A model generated the notes under the pieces. That model was not told the DNA's origin. It worked only from the letters and a program-made list of their open reading frames with translations, and ran no database searches. DNA of 64,000 bases from Branchiostoma floridae (Eukaryota > Chordata > Leptocardii > Amphioxiformes > Branchiostomatidae): assembly GCF_000003815.2 (NCBI RefSeq), contig NC_049997.1:9913860-9977859 (forward strand), in the 5' to 3' direction. The stretch's first letter is position 1. Each line of letters starts with the position of its first letter. Shown here in pieces: positions 11,001-21,028 of this stretch. A program made the translations under genes and the position numbers.

Positions 11001-14000
11001 CAGTAACAGTCTTGACTTGACTTAATCCTCTTTGTCCCTTCTGGAGCACAGGGCCTTGGTGAGATGCCTCCACCTTCCTCGGTCTTTGGCAGTTGTCTTT
11101 GCCTCATGCCATGAGGTTTTTGCATGTTGTAAGTCTAATTATCATAAGTAAAAAAAGGGCAATGATATCAGAAATATGAACGACGATTTTCCAACAATAT
11201 CTATGACCAGATTCCATGTTAGGATGGGTGATTGATGACTTTTATATTACCCTGGCAGGACAATTTGGCATCATTAAAGTGCATGCGAAGAGTGTCAAGC
11301 TGAGAGAAGATTACGTCCATAGTGAGGGAAAACCAAGCTCAGTTGATCGTCTGTTTGACCATCTTGTGGAGAACAGGGATGAACTAGACCCCATCGTAAC
11401 CTACCTGAATGGCATGAAAGTGCAGGTTTATGACATCACACGGGGATGCATTAAACTGAAATTCTGCTGTCTCACAACGGAGTCCTCAGACCACCTGCAA
11501 GATGAGTACAACAGTCAAAGACTTTCTGACCGATTCCAGAACTTCATGGAAACATCATCTCTGCTCCAACAGTTTGGGCTGGAGTCTGTCCTATTGGACA
11601 TCAAGTGTATATTTTTTAACAAAGGTATGATGTTGTATAGTATTTGTTCCTACTGGCCTTTCATGTCCAATATGAACAATCTTGGTAAAACAAAAACATC
11701 AACAGTCTTAATTGTTTGTTTATCTCAAAGACTCTCATTATATCTTTGACAAAAATGTAAGGAAGCTAGAAGTGTCTTTAAATTAGTACATTGTTTGAAA
11801 TTACATATAGTATGATAATAGCCAAATTTTGTCTGAGTCGTGTGTTTTCTGTTTTTCTAGATGCAGAGAAGACAGATGACCCAGCAGAAGAACCATGCAA
11901 TGATATGGAGACAGAGTACAAGTTGGAAGAGTATGAAGTGGAAGCATCAAAACAATGTAAGTCAAGATGGAGTCACTATGCCTTCATATAGTGAAAATCT
12001 TTTTATTGATTGCCTCATGGTCCATCAATACATACTTGAATCACCACTTGATACCTGCAGAAAGGATACTTTAAATTTTTAACTTTTCTACATTAAATTG
12101 CTACAGCAAAGCCTGGTGACATCAGCATGGCGCCATCTGGTGTGACGGAGAACAGCATCAGCATCACCTGGGAAGAGGCAGCTGGTCCAGGCAAAGTTAG
12201 CTATGACGTCAGCATCACTCCTCCCAGTGGTGACAACCCTACTGGAAGAGTGGATGATGGAGCCCCACTGGAGTACAGCTTTACTGGTCTGGTGCCAGGA
12301 ACCCTGTACACCATCAGTGTCACAACTGTTGGTGGTGAGGTTCTTAATGCAACAAGCACAGTGCAGCTGAGGACTTGTAAGTACATCTAGTATGATATGA
12401 CTGCTAGATCACTTCTCAGGGTGTTTTGAATGTTGCATCTAAATGACAATTATTTTTCTCATCATTAACCATCCATTGTGTACAGTTCCAGCCCCTCCAG
12501 ATGAGATCAGCATTCACTCAGTAGACAGAGACAACAACAGCATCAGCATCACCTGGGCAGAGGCAGTTGGAACAAAGGACTACTACACAGTCAGCATCAG
12601 TCCTCCTGATGATGACAACCCTACCGCAAGAGTGGATGATGGAGAACCTCTAGAGTACAGCTTTACTGGTCTGACACCAGGAACCCTGTACAATATCAGT
12701 GTCACAACTGTTAGTGGTAGGGTGAAGAGTGCAGGAAGGACAAAAGAACAGAGAATGTCAAGTAAGTACCATACACATTATCATGAGCATGGATCAGATA
12801 GTCAGTTACAAAGCACTAGATCATCGTTATTTATTGAATGGTGACTGTGGCATATCAGTAACTCACATGAATTTACATAAAGATATTATATATTTGTCAA
12901 AGCTACATGTTACATGGGTGCATGTATTTGCAAAAATAATTGGGTTGGTACTGGTTGGTAAAATAAAGAATATTGGAGAATTCTTCAATTCTTCTTCTTC
13001 TCAAAAGAATTACTGGGTGCTAAGAATAATTCCCCAATATCCTACATATGTGCTGTACGTTGAAATATTTTGCCACAATCACCATTCTAGCAGCTTTATC
13101 TATATCATATGCATTTTCTTCCAGTTGCTGACACAGAGATAACACATGACTCAGATGTCATGGAGATAATATGTGAGAAGGATCATGAGCATGAAGTAGC
13201 TGATGCTTCGTACAAGCGTAAGTACATTTAAATCTGATGATTCACATTGGATTATCTCAATGAATGAAGACCTTTATTGCACATTTTTGCCCCACCGGGC
13301 TAAGTACAGGTCACACGGTAAGAATCACATATATGTAACAATGGAAACAATCATACACATCTATATAATTATGCAGATGTGCGTCTAATCTATTCTATGA
13401 CATTCGACTTCCTCTACCTTCTTGGTAATTGCATAAATGTAGCTAGCTGTATGGTTGGTTAGAGTTGGTTTATCAAAAGGTGTCAGGAATATAAATTTCT
13501 CTTTACTGTTCAAGTGTCTAAAGTGGGGATATTTACTTAACACAGAGTCAAATAAAATGTTCCTATCGCTATCAGACAAAGGACAATCCATAGTAAAACG
13601 TACTTCATCTTCTACTTTCCCTAAACTACAAAATTGGCATATTCTTTGCTCTAGAGGAGTGAGGTTATGTCTTCCTGATTCGATTCATAATTTGTGGCAA
13701 CTGATTCTTAGTTTTGTGATGGTAGATCTGTGGCGTACATTGGCAATCTTCAGATATTCTTCTTCTTTATAATATTGTTTTAACGGGGGCCGCCCTAAGA
13801 CGGTTCCCTTCCTAAGACGGTACGGAATTTTTTGCTGATCTTATTATCTATAAGTACACCGTGTTTGTTGCCATTGACTATGCTGATTACAAAGGTAAAT
13901 AAACCAAGTCCATGCACACAGCTTTAATTTGCATTCCAAGTATACTTTAACATATTTGTTTCATGTTTTTTAAAAACAGAATTCTAACAGTAATGTTGAC

Positions 14001-17000
14001 AGTGCTGAATCACTGCGGTCACCGGCCTCTGCGTATTGACGGCTCGTGTCGCTAACTATACGAACTCTTCCAAGCAGTCACACAACTGCCATGATACACA
14101 TAAATAAAGCTCCATAAAACACTTTGAATATGGGTCTTCAAATGTTTGTTGAGTAGAAAAGCAACCAAAAGGAAGCGACATAAACATTGCCACCAGTGTA
14201 TGCCCAAGGGAGTGTGGCCGTGAAGGTCAGGCAGACTAGAGAACGCTCCAAAGATTTATTTGACTGTAACAAATGATTCGTGATGTCTATGAAAATAAGA
14301 CTTGATAGAGAGATGTAGATGATATTTTCATATAATCAGACAGAGTTATGTTGATGTTGGCGGTGTCGTTTTTTCGTAATGGTTTTTTTAGTCGGGCATT
14401 CACAATCAGTGCATTCAGCCCATTGCCCGTAAAAACATCAGCTGGATTGTTCTAGTTACAGCCTTCCTCATGTGAGACAGGAAGTACATACAGTCACGAT
14501 TTTACTGTTAAAAGAAAGCTAAAATATCATACTATTAATTTTTTTCTGTGTACTTAAATTTACCACTTACTTCTGAAGAGAGCAAAATGTAAAAAAGCGT
14601 ACCGAGTTAGGCACACTGTCCAGCGTAGCACAAAATTGGAAGGTTACATACACGAAATTGTCTCACAGTGTTTGCCGCTTGTAACACGCAGCGCGAAAGG
14701 TTCGTGAACCACATGAATGCATTTCTTATTCAAGTATGTTGTTCAAATCTATGTGTAAAAAATTCAGTCATCAAAATTTGACCACTCTCAGGCAACTAGC
14801 GATGGAGCGCCATGAGTTTGAGCGCAAGAAAAAGCGTACCGTGTTGGGGCACCTCCCGTTAATAGTCTATATGTTCGTAGTTTGTTTTTTGCAGTCGCAA
14901 CTCTTTTATCGTTGTGGATTTCAGATAGAAAGGTCTGGAAATAAATATCTTTTAAACGTTGATAGATTGATGAAATAATTTGAGGTGTACTTGAGATTGT
15001 TGACTGGGCGTTTTGCCAGACGAAAGCATAGCCACATTTCTCTAGAGTGTTACGTACATCAGAAGCCCAACATTTAGCACCTGATGCTTCTAAATCCATT
15101 TGGCACAAGAGAGCATCTGCTTGAAGGCTGTCAGCTGGCACATTCTTGCTAAGTCGAATGACATACTTGATGGTATTTAGGGAGGCCTCCAGGTGAATGG
15201 GGTACCTCCCTAGTTCTGCCTGTGCTGCGAGATTACTAGCTGTTTTGGGGATATTGAGTGAGCGTTTACAATATTTTAGGTGTACAGATTCAATGGGACA
15301 ATTTTTGGGACTTTTGAGAGTTCCCCATATTTCGGACCCATAAAGTAATATAGGTTTAATACAAGAGTCGAAAAGCTTGTTTTTGACAGCTAGTGAGCAA
15401 TCGGCTTTGTCAAGCGATTGCCTGATACTAAACAAAGCTTTTAGACCCTTGTTTCTTAGATGTTTGTTGTTGGCCTTGAAGGTGCCAGCTCACTGCAACA
15501 CTTACCACTATACCTAGATAACAATATGACATAACAATTTCAATTACATTACCATTAAACAAAAAGAAACAATTCTTTGGTAATCTACCTCCCTTGGTGA
15601 ATACAATAATCTTAGTCTTTTTTAAATTCACCTTCAGGTTCCAATGTTTACAATATCTTTCTAATCTAACTAGACATGATTGCAAGCCTTGTTCAGAGAC
15701 TCGGAAAACAATACAAGATCATCTGCATACAAAAGACACGGTACTTTCCTATTGTGTAAACTAGGACAGTTGCAACAAATATCATCAAACTCAGAGGTTA
15801 TATCGCTAATAAATAAATTAAACAAAGTTGGACTTAAATTACAGCCTTGTCGGACCCCACAGTTAGTTAAAAATCTCAATGTACTTCTGTCAAGACAATC
15901 TCAGGGCATGTTGCACCTTTTACATCTAGCAGTTGCATGAACGTAATATCTTCAATTCCATCTGAATACTGTGCAAATAAAACAAAATATGATTGATTTC
16001 TAAAATCCCTGCAGCACTGGGCATGCGTTGTGACGTCAGCATAGCATCATCAGAAGTGACGAAGAATAGCATCAACATCACCTGGGAAGAGGCAGCTGGT
16101 CCAGGCAAAGTTAGCTATGACGTCAGCATCACTCCTCCTGATGGTGGCAACCCTACTCAAAGAGTGGATGATGGAGCCCCACCAGAGTACAGCTTTATTA
16201 GTCCAACATCAGGAACTGTCAGTGATGGGGTGAAAAGTGCAAAATGGACAATGGAACAGAGGACAAGTAAGTACTATACACCGTTGGAGTTAGATAGATG
16301 CTAGAATTAGTTGTCACTAGAATAAGTGACTAGAATAGTTGGTAGATCATGGTTCAATAACTTATTGGCATTAAGGTGTGTGGAAATTACCCCCATGTCA
16401 TGGGTCTTCTTTAAAACAACACAAAGGCAAACAACAGTACACAGGACTTAAACACTCTCTCCATACTTGATGTTTGAAGGTCAACCCATACCAAGGGTAA
16501 CCCAGGAGTATCCTGTCTATCATCCCCGCATTCTCACTACCAGAAGTGTGCTGGACATCCTCCATCTGGATCTACCAAACGTTTGTGGAGAGCAACAGCC
16601 AAAAATATTGCTACCTACAGAGAGAGACAGCAGAGAAGATGATCTTCTGGACGAACTTGGCAATCTGCAAATACCAGGTGACATATAAGAAACTTTTCAC
16701 AACATCTCATTGAAATATATCCTGACTTATTGGTAGAGACAATTCTAAACACTGAGACAGAAACTATTATCCATAATAATTATACCAGACGATGAATTAT
16801 TCTGGGGAACAGCAAAGTTTATATGAGATTGCTTTACATACATTGTACTCATGTGTATGTGTTCATAACGCAGAGTTGCAAGAAATCACATCAGAACACG
16901 TCTCACTTGACATCGTGGAACTGGAACAACTGATGGGACCTCGTAGAGAGAGGAGTACCTCCATGGGTTCTAAGACATCTGGGTATCATACAGGTACTCA

Positions 17001-19198
17001 AGGATCAGGACCCAGCAGACCTGACTCACCCACAGGTAAGAGGATGTATGCTAATGATTTTATCTATAACCTAAACTTGGCTAAAGAAAGGCATGTACAG
17101 TCAAACCTGCCCAAGTCGACCACCCGGGGGACCGGAAAAAAACGGTCGATTTGGTCAGGTGGTCGCTGAGAAGAGTATCGACTCAAAACATGCCCGATGC
17201 AAAGTATAAATGGTTTCCGTTGTGTTTATGGCAAATAGCAAGCACACTGCACGCACGCAAAGAAGCGAGGTCTTTAATGTCAAATACAACACGCACACTG
17301 TAAATTGTAAATTTAACCCCAAGCTTTTATCGAGTTTTTATACGATACAGTGTTTTAAAGCTCAAGTATTTGTACACTAACGTTTTAGACAGTAAGGGAA
17401 CTTTGATGCTGTCAGTTAACTACCATACAAGCCTTTATGCGTCGCTATGTTCTTGATCTGAAATAACTACGGTGCACCTTTCGAATTCGATGCCCGGTAC
17501 GTCCCGATAGCGTACTTACCCACGGGTGAATGTACAGTACAGTTGGACAAAAGCACTCACACGTACAGATCTTTCTTAAAAAGGTATGAGCTACACAGAT
17601 CTTTCTTAAACTTGAGTATGAGGCTATATACGTTTCAGCATTCGTTCACTTTATTATGATATAGATTTTTTTTTAAAACTTCTATTACAACTAAATTCGG
17701 ATTTTCTTACAACGATTTCGGCACAAAATCGCGCTAGTTATCATCAAAAATCGATGAAAACCTTAATTTTGAAAATGATGCGGTCGTTATGGGTCCCAAT
17801 TTGGGCCGGTCGCGGTCGCGTTGGCCAGGTGGTCATTGAGAAAAGGTCGCTTAATGCTTAAGTCAATGGGAAAAAAAATCGGGACCGAGAAAAAGCGGTC
17901 GAAATGGCCAGGTGGTCGCTGAGAAGAGGTGGTCGCTCGGGCAGGTTTGACTGTATGTATAATTTTCTGCTGTTTTCCACCTCACATAAACCTCCTTGTT
18001 GCAACTTATACTCGGCTAAGTTGAATCAATTTCATCACATTGTCATGAGTGATCTTGCAAGCATTTTGTACTTAAGAAAATTCTATCTCTAGAATGGACG
18101 GTTAACATTTATCTCTTGTTGATATTGTGGCACCAGCAGATTGTACCAGCACAATGTACAAGACACTTAGTGTAGTGCAGTTTTGCCAGTATTGTAATGA
18201 CTATGATATTTTCTGCTAAAAAATATTCTGTTGTCTGCCCCCTACTGCTGTGAAGTAAATTACATTGTTTGGTATATGGCAACATGTAATGTACATGAAA
18301 TGTTTTTTTCCTTCTTATTCTAGTACAAATACGTATAGCATATAGTATAATGCATTTGTACTAAAATAAGAAAAAAAAACATTTCATGTACATTACATGT
18401 TTATTGCTTCCAGGAAACTGCATGAATGATTATTAACCCTTCTGTTAATCCTTCTCCTATGCTTCAGGTGAGAATGATATGCAGATCAAGCTAGAAGCCC
18501 TCCTTGATAAAGTAAACACAATTAAAGTGATGGAAGACAAAGCAAAACAGTTTGACCTGTACTGTCAGGTAGGAGATCTCTACAGGACAAAACTACACAA
18601 CTTACAGGCAGCTCTGCAGTATTACCAGAACATGTTAGAGTGCTCTCAGGAACTGTCAGAAGACACAAAACAAGCCAAAGCCTACAGCAGGCTAGGACTG
18701 ACATGTGACATCTTAGGTCTGCAACAAGAAGCATACAGGAACCATAAAAAAGCTCTGACCATCTATAGACTGGAAATCAAAAATGAAAGTGACATTTGTA
18801 TAGCTTACAAGAACCTGGCCTCATCATTAGTACTGTCAGGTCAAGTGTCAGATGCAAAAACTAACTATGAGTCAGCATTGGCTGTTGCCATGGAGACAGG
18901 AAACAAGACTGAACAGATGGACATTTACTGTAAGCTGGGTGATTTACACAGGGAACAGCTACATGAACCACAGGTCTCACATAAGTACTACACGGAGATG
19001 TTGGTACTAGCCAAGGACTTGGGGAGGAAGGACAGGGAGAGGCTGACTTACAACAGACTGAGACTGGCTTGTGAGGACATGCAGGATTGTAAGGCAGCTC
19101 TGGAGTGGCATCAGAAGGAAGAACAGCTACCAGCATACTTAAATGTGGGTAATGCAAACAAGTTAATTGATGACCTGGAAAATAAGCCAAGATGTTGA
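7797..19198 (+). CDS. Gene A: CARD-DED-TRADD-N-like-FN3x3-TPR signalling protein
   Basis: Fourteen coding exons join without a frame break: 7797-8070, 8634-8744, 8887-9207, 9491-9682, 10064-10456, 11259-11624, 11861-11956, 12107-12376, 12486-12761, 13125-13217, 16015-16266, 16480-16677, 16874-17035, 18468-19198. All introns are phase 1 with GT..AG borders, giving about 1244 residues. Domain order: CARD (8-85), DED (about 147-222), charged coil (300-430), TRADD-N-like (431-552), FN3 (585-674, 675-766, 798-881), low-complexity linker (882-1001), TPRs (1002-1244). CARD and DED recruit partners in caspase/NF-kB signalling; TPRs usually bind peptides. No signal peptide or membrane helix is visible, so it is probably cytosolic. 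The promoter carries two kB sites. Gene D is a paralogue lacking the CARD. Confidence 0.85.
8634..8744 (+). CDS. Gene A exon 2: linker
   Basis: Bounded by 'ccacag|gtgaat' and 'gcagagg|gtgagt', phase 1 on both sides, 111 nt. It encodes a Ser/Gly-rich acidic linker between CARD and DED with no recognisable domain. Confidence 0.75.
8887..9207 (+). CDS. Gene A exon 3: death effector domain
   Basis: Bounded by 'tgtttacag|agg' and 'gaaaagg|gtatgt', phase 1 both sides. The DED shows the family pattern: 'RNKLFKKIDKSFTETEVESL', 'MTDSLIERGRVENA', 'MLNMLEADGKIGVGNLGLL' and 'ELLTALNKGKL'. DEDs form homotypic filaments (FADD, caspase-8 type). The exon is closely related to the gene D exon at 59485-59799 and begins with a matching in-frame 'ccATGGAGTC'-type ATG that could serve as an internal start. 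Confidence 0.85.
9491..9682 (+). CDS. Gene A exon 4: Ser/Thr-rich linker
   Basis: Bounded by 'gctttatag|ctgc' and 'caggatg|gtaagt'. It encodes a hydrophilic segment with a basic patch 'MERKRV', then 'SSGYGG' and 'SRSGIQSEEE'. The counterpart in gene D (60266-60439) has a similar 'AESGIG' acidic/Ser pattern. Confidence 0.75.
10064..10456 (+). CDS. Gene A exon 5: charged helical region
   Basis: Bounded by 'actatgcag|gtcatg' and 'ttaaaag|gtacaa'. The 131 residues are strongly charged with heptad-like spacing ('AELHERIQELQKRAA', 'EVQEKQEKAYIEGKL'), suggesting helices or a coiled coil. The gene D exon 61541-61960 is homologous ('VYKRIDVLRTKIAKL'). No named family is recognised. Confidence 0.8.
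11259..11624 (+). CDS. Gene A exon 6: TRADD-N-like domain
   Basis: Bounded by 'accctggcag|gacaat' and 'aacaaag|gtatga'. The pattern beta ('CIKLKFCCLT'), helix ('LQDEYNSQRLSDRFQNFME'), beta ('GLESVLLDIK') resembles the alpha-beta N-terminal domain of TRADD. The gene D exon 62237-62596 is a clear paralogue and gene C exon 4 a more distant one. TRADD's N domain binds TRAF2; partner binding here is unknown. Confidence 0.7.
11861..11956 (+). CDS. Gene A exon 7: acidic linker
   Basis: Bounded by 'tttttctag|atgcag' and 'aaacaat|gtaagt', 96 nt. It encodes a Glu/Asp-rich linker ('DMETEYKLEEYEVEA') between the TRADD-N-like and FN3 parts. Confidence 0.7.
12107..12376 (+). CDS. Gene A exon 8: fibronectin type III domain 1
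   Basis: One exon equals one FN3 domain, phase 1 on both sides ('ctacag|caaag', 'aggactt|gtaagt'). Typical residues are visible: 'SISITWEEA' (strand B with Trp), 'YDVSITPP' (strand C), 'LEYSFTGLVPGTLYTISV' (the L-PGT-Y motif). FN3 in a protein without a signal peptide suggests a spacer or intracellular binding role. Confidence 0.85.
12486..12761 (+). CDS. Gene A exon 9: fibronectin type III domain 2
   Basis: Bounded by 'tgtacag|ttccag' and 'atgtcaa|gtaagt'. It carries the full FN3 signature ('SISITWAEA', 'YTVSISPP', 'SFTGLTPGTLYNISV') and is a near duplicate of exons 8 and 11. Confidence 0.85.
13125..13217 (+). CDS. Gene A exon 10: acidic linker
   Basis: Bounded by 'tttcttccag|ttgctg' and 'tacaagc|gtaagt', 93 nt. 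It encodes 31 mainly acidic residues and keeps the phase-1 frame into exon 11. Confidence 0.65.
13385..15930 (-). mobile_element. LINE, antisense in gene A intron 10, split by a DNA transposon
   Basis: Minus strand, 5' to 3': reverse-transcriptase motifs 'GVRQGCNLSPTLFNLF' (about 15865) and 'LLYADDLVLF' (about 15705), then the connector 'PILLYGSEIWG' (about 15340), then a C-terminal zinc-knuckle-like region 'CQFCSLGKVEDEVRFTMDC' near 13600. The parts are interrupted at 13784-14858. Joining across that interval restores one reading frame, which proves a later insertion. The 5' end is truncated and there are stops. It is a CR1/L2-like non-LTR element. Confidence 0.85.
13780..14862. mobile_element. 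Non-autonomous TTAA-target DNA element (piggyBac-like) inside the LINE
   Basis: TTAA flanks both ends (13780-13783 and 14859-14862). The element begins 'cgggggccgccc' and ends as the inverse of 'cgggaggtgcccc'. Removing it together with one TTAA rejoins the LINE reading frame exactly. No transposase is visible. A rearranged end fragment of the same family is at 22457-22565. Duplication of TTAA is the hallmark of the piggyBac superfamily; the family assignment is inferred. Confidence 0.8.
16015..16266 (+). CDS. Gene A exon 11: FN3 domain 3 with an internal deletion
   Basis: Bounded by 'ccctgcag|cactgg' and 'aggacaa|gtaagt'. Strands A-E are intact ('SINITWEEA', 'YDVSITPP') and nearly identical to exon 8 in DNA. 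Where exons 8 and 9 read 'PGTLY.ISVTTV', this one reads 'SGTVSDGV': about 8-9 residues including the strand-F tyrosine are missing in frame. The domain may not fold normally. Confidence 0.8.
16480..16677 (+). CDS. Gene A exon 12: linker
   Basis: The acceptor 'gatgtttgaag|gtcaa' and donor 'ataccag|gtgaca' keep phase 1. The 3' part matches gene D exon 63109-63279: 'VLDILHLD' against 'MLDDLHLD', and 'LGNLQIP' against 'LGKLQIE'. That homology fixes the frame. Its function is unknown. Confidence 0.65.
16874..17035 (+). CDS. Gene A exon 13: Ser/Pro-rich linker
   Basis: Bounded by 'cataacgcag|agttg' and 'cccacag|gtaaga', 162 nt. It encodes 'VELEQLMGPRRERSTSMGS' followed by a Ser/Gly/Pro-rich tail before the TPR exon. 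Confidence 0.7.
17098..17953 (+). mobile_element. pogo-like MITE, family A, complete copy
   Basis: It starts 'cagtcaaacctgcccaag' and ends with the inverse 'gggcaggtttgactg', flanked by TA on both sides (17096-17097 and 17954-17955). The interior has repeated 'ggtggtcgct' and 'aaaaagcggtcg' motifs near both ends and no transposase. TA duplication and a CAG start fit the Tc1/mariner-pogo superfamily. It is in gene A intron 13. Confidence 0.85.
18283..18399. repeat. Hairpin element in gene A intron 13
   Basis: An almost perfect palindrome: the arm 'catgtaatgtacatgaaatg' at 18283 is inverted at the other end (to 18399), around 'acgtatagcatatagtataa'. It is a short fold-back MITE about 70 bp upstream of the last exon. 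Confidence 0.7.
18468..19198 (+). CDS. Gene A exon 14: TPR domain and C terminus
   Basis: The acceptor 'tatgcttcag|gtgaga' leads into 243 residues ending at TGA 19196-19198. Several tetratricopeptide helical pairs are visible: 'AAYSRLG'-type 'AKAYSRLGLTCDILGLQQEA', 'AYKNLASSLVLSGQVSDA' and 'DIYCKLGDLHREQL'. The spacing is that of the longer TPRs in LGN/Rapsyn-like proteins. TPRs usually act as peptide-binding scaffolds. An AATAAA lies at 19214-19219. Confidence 0.85.
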
Positions 19199-19213
19199 AG
19201 ACAAGAAAGATCA

Positions 19214-19219
19214 AATAAA
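19214..19219 (+). terminator. Candidate polyadenylation signal, gene A
   Basis: AATAAA lies 16 bp after the gene A stop codon, just upstream of the inverted repeat that starts at 19243. It would give a very short 3'UTR. Another site further downstream is possible. Confidence 0.45.
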
Positions 19220-19242
19220 ACCAGAGTTGAATGGGGGTACTG

Positions 19243-19704
19243 CATATAACATCGAGCAGACTAAAATGGGACTGATCAGAGCACTTGGGACTAATGCTTG
19301 TAGCCTTTCACAGACTACACCTATATATCAGATATTTTGTGAAAATTTATATTGAAACGGTAATTAATATGTAGAATGCAATTAGATGTCTCCAGGAACA
19401 AATTCAATTCTGGAGAATTCTGCAGAATTCTGGGAACCTGAGCCAGAATTCTGGGAACCTGAGCCAGAATTCTGGAGAATTCTGGGAACCTGAGCCAGAA
19501 TTCTGGAGAACTCTGGGAACCTGAGCCAGAATTCTGGGAGCCTTTGTTCCTGGAGACATCTAATTGCATTCTACATATTAATTACCTTTCAATATACATT
19601 TTCACAAAATATCTGATATATAGGTGTAGTCTGTGAAAGGCTACAAGCATAATAGTACCAAGTGCTCTGCTCAGTCCCATCTTAATCTGCTCGATGTTAT
19701 ATAC
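19243..19704. mobile_element. Inverted-repeat element with EcoRI-site-rich core
   Basis: Arms 19243-19402 and 19543-19704 are inverted copies about 160 bp long ('tataacatcgagcag' outermost). The loop holds about four tandem copies of a 21- to 31-bp unit built on 'gggaacctgagccagaattc'. It has no coding capacity. It directly follows the gene A stop, so a longer 3'UTR could fold into a long hairpin. Confidence 0.8.
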
Positions 19705-19941
19705 AATGTACATTGTAGGTAACATGTTAAACATAACCAGGCAACATCCCACAGCCTTACAGATGGCACAGCAGATATATATAGAGAATCAACATGGACT
19801 GAAGAAAGTTTATTTCTGTGTGTGTGACATGCACAGAGTAGAACGTTATCATGGGCAATCTGTCATAGTAAAGGATACTTTTATGCTTTGTCATATCTGT
19901 AGTGCTGAATCCACTTTTTCTCACTTCATCTCAACTTTCAG

Positions 19942-20600
19942 GACTGTTACAAACTGTTCATAGCTTACGACATCAACATAGCGGAAACGATGCTGATGAT
20001 CTACTACAGGCACAAGCGTCATGGATGTACTAGTTACTGCCTTGCGTGTCACATCGCGGAGACGATAGTCACCCACGTGCATGCATGCAACAATGACCAC
20101 TGCCCCCCAAAACAGTTCCTGGCCAGAGGTAACTGACATTTGTACCATCTTTGTGATGTACATGTAAAACTTGTGAACTTCCATCACACGAAATTAATCA
20201 AGAAACTGGACATATATGATCATCAGTGATTGAAAGATAATCATCATTCCAGTTGCTGTATGAATTAACCGGCTGCCTGTTTTATTTGTCCACTTACCTG
20301 ATTTATTTTGTAATAATGTTGGATGACCACGATCCTTCATCAGTGTATTGTAAACTGTTCCTTCCATACTCAGGTAACAGTGAATTGGTAGTAGAATTGT
20401 GGCCTTGTCAAACATTTATGCATGCACTGAATACCAACCTGATGAAACTTTTCATAGATTATGCATGCACATTAAAAAAAGTATTTTGATCTCTTTTGTG
20501 CAGCATTTTCCAGTCATGTCAACAGTTGTGACGCACATGAGCATCGGTGCTCCATACCCTTCTGCAGTCAAGTCAGTTTCCTTGTGCGCCCTGTTGACGT
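19942..20600 (+). CDS. TAZ-type zinc-finger exons, partial gene
   Basis: Two exons read through with matching phase: 19942-20128 (acceptor 'caactttcag|gac', donor 'gccagag|gtaact') and from 20504 (acceptor 'cttttgtgcag|cat'). The first holds C-x2-C-x8-H-x3-C-x4-C-P ('YCLACHIAETIVTHVHACNN' then 'DHCPP'). The second holds H-x3-C-x6-C-x4-C ('HVNSCDAHEHRCSIPFC'). This layout is that of TAZ zinc fingers of CBP/p300, including the 'C(S/P)(I/V)PFC' ending. No start, other exons or CBP domains are seen, so it may be a decayed fragment, a small TAZ-only gene, or exons of a longer transcript. The 3' end of exon 2 is unknown; the frame stays open to about 20733. Confidence 0.5.
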
Positions 20601-21028
20601 TGCAAAACCGTCACCCTGGCTTGTCAGTATTGTGGTGAAGAAAATTAAATACCACTTAAAAGCAGTTACTCAATCAACTGGATATCATTTTGGAAAAGGT
20701 ATACTGTATACTTACCATATTCTGTGTGTTTAACCATCTGTTCAACCTTCCTGACCACTAAGAGTTAATACCTCAGAAAGATCCCCCAAGGCTTAATCTA
20801 TCAATGATGGTTTGGAATGTAATAGAACTAAGATAAGGTGAGGAAAAACTGAAACAATAGCAATGACAACTGTTGTGGGTGAGCTCAAGGAGCATGGTGG
20901 ATGTTAGTCACATATTCCACACAAAGGAATGAACAACACAACTATACAACACTTAAACATTGTACAATGTAACACACACATACTTCGTTGCTCCAAAAAA
21001 AAAAAAGAAATAGTCATGCCTTCAAGTA

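Noticed and set aside
12201..12386. Antisense frame across FN3 exon 8
   Set aside because: It is a shadow of the well supported FN3 coding exon.
19942..20032. Alternative reading of the first TAZ exon as a C-terminal tail of gene A (phase-1 join)
   Set aside because: It would give about 30 residues to a stop, but gene A already ends naturally at 19198 and the other frame shows an ordered set of zinc ligands continued by a second exon.
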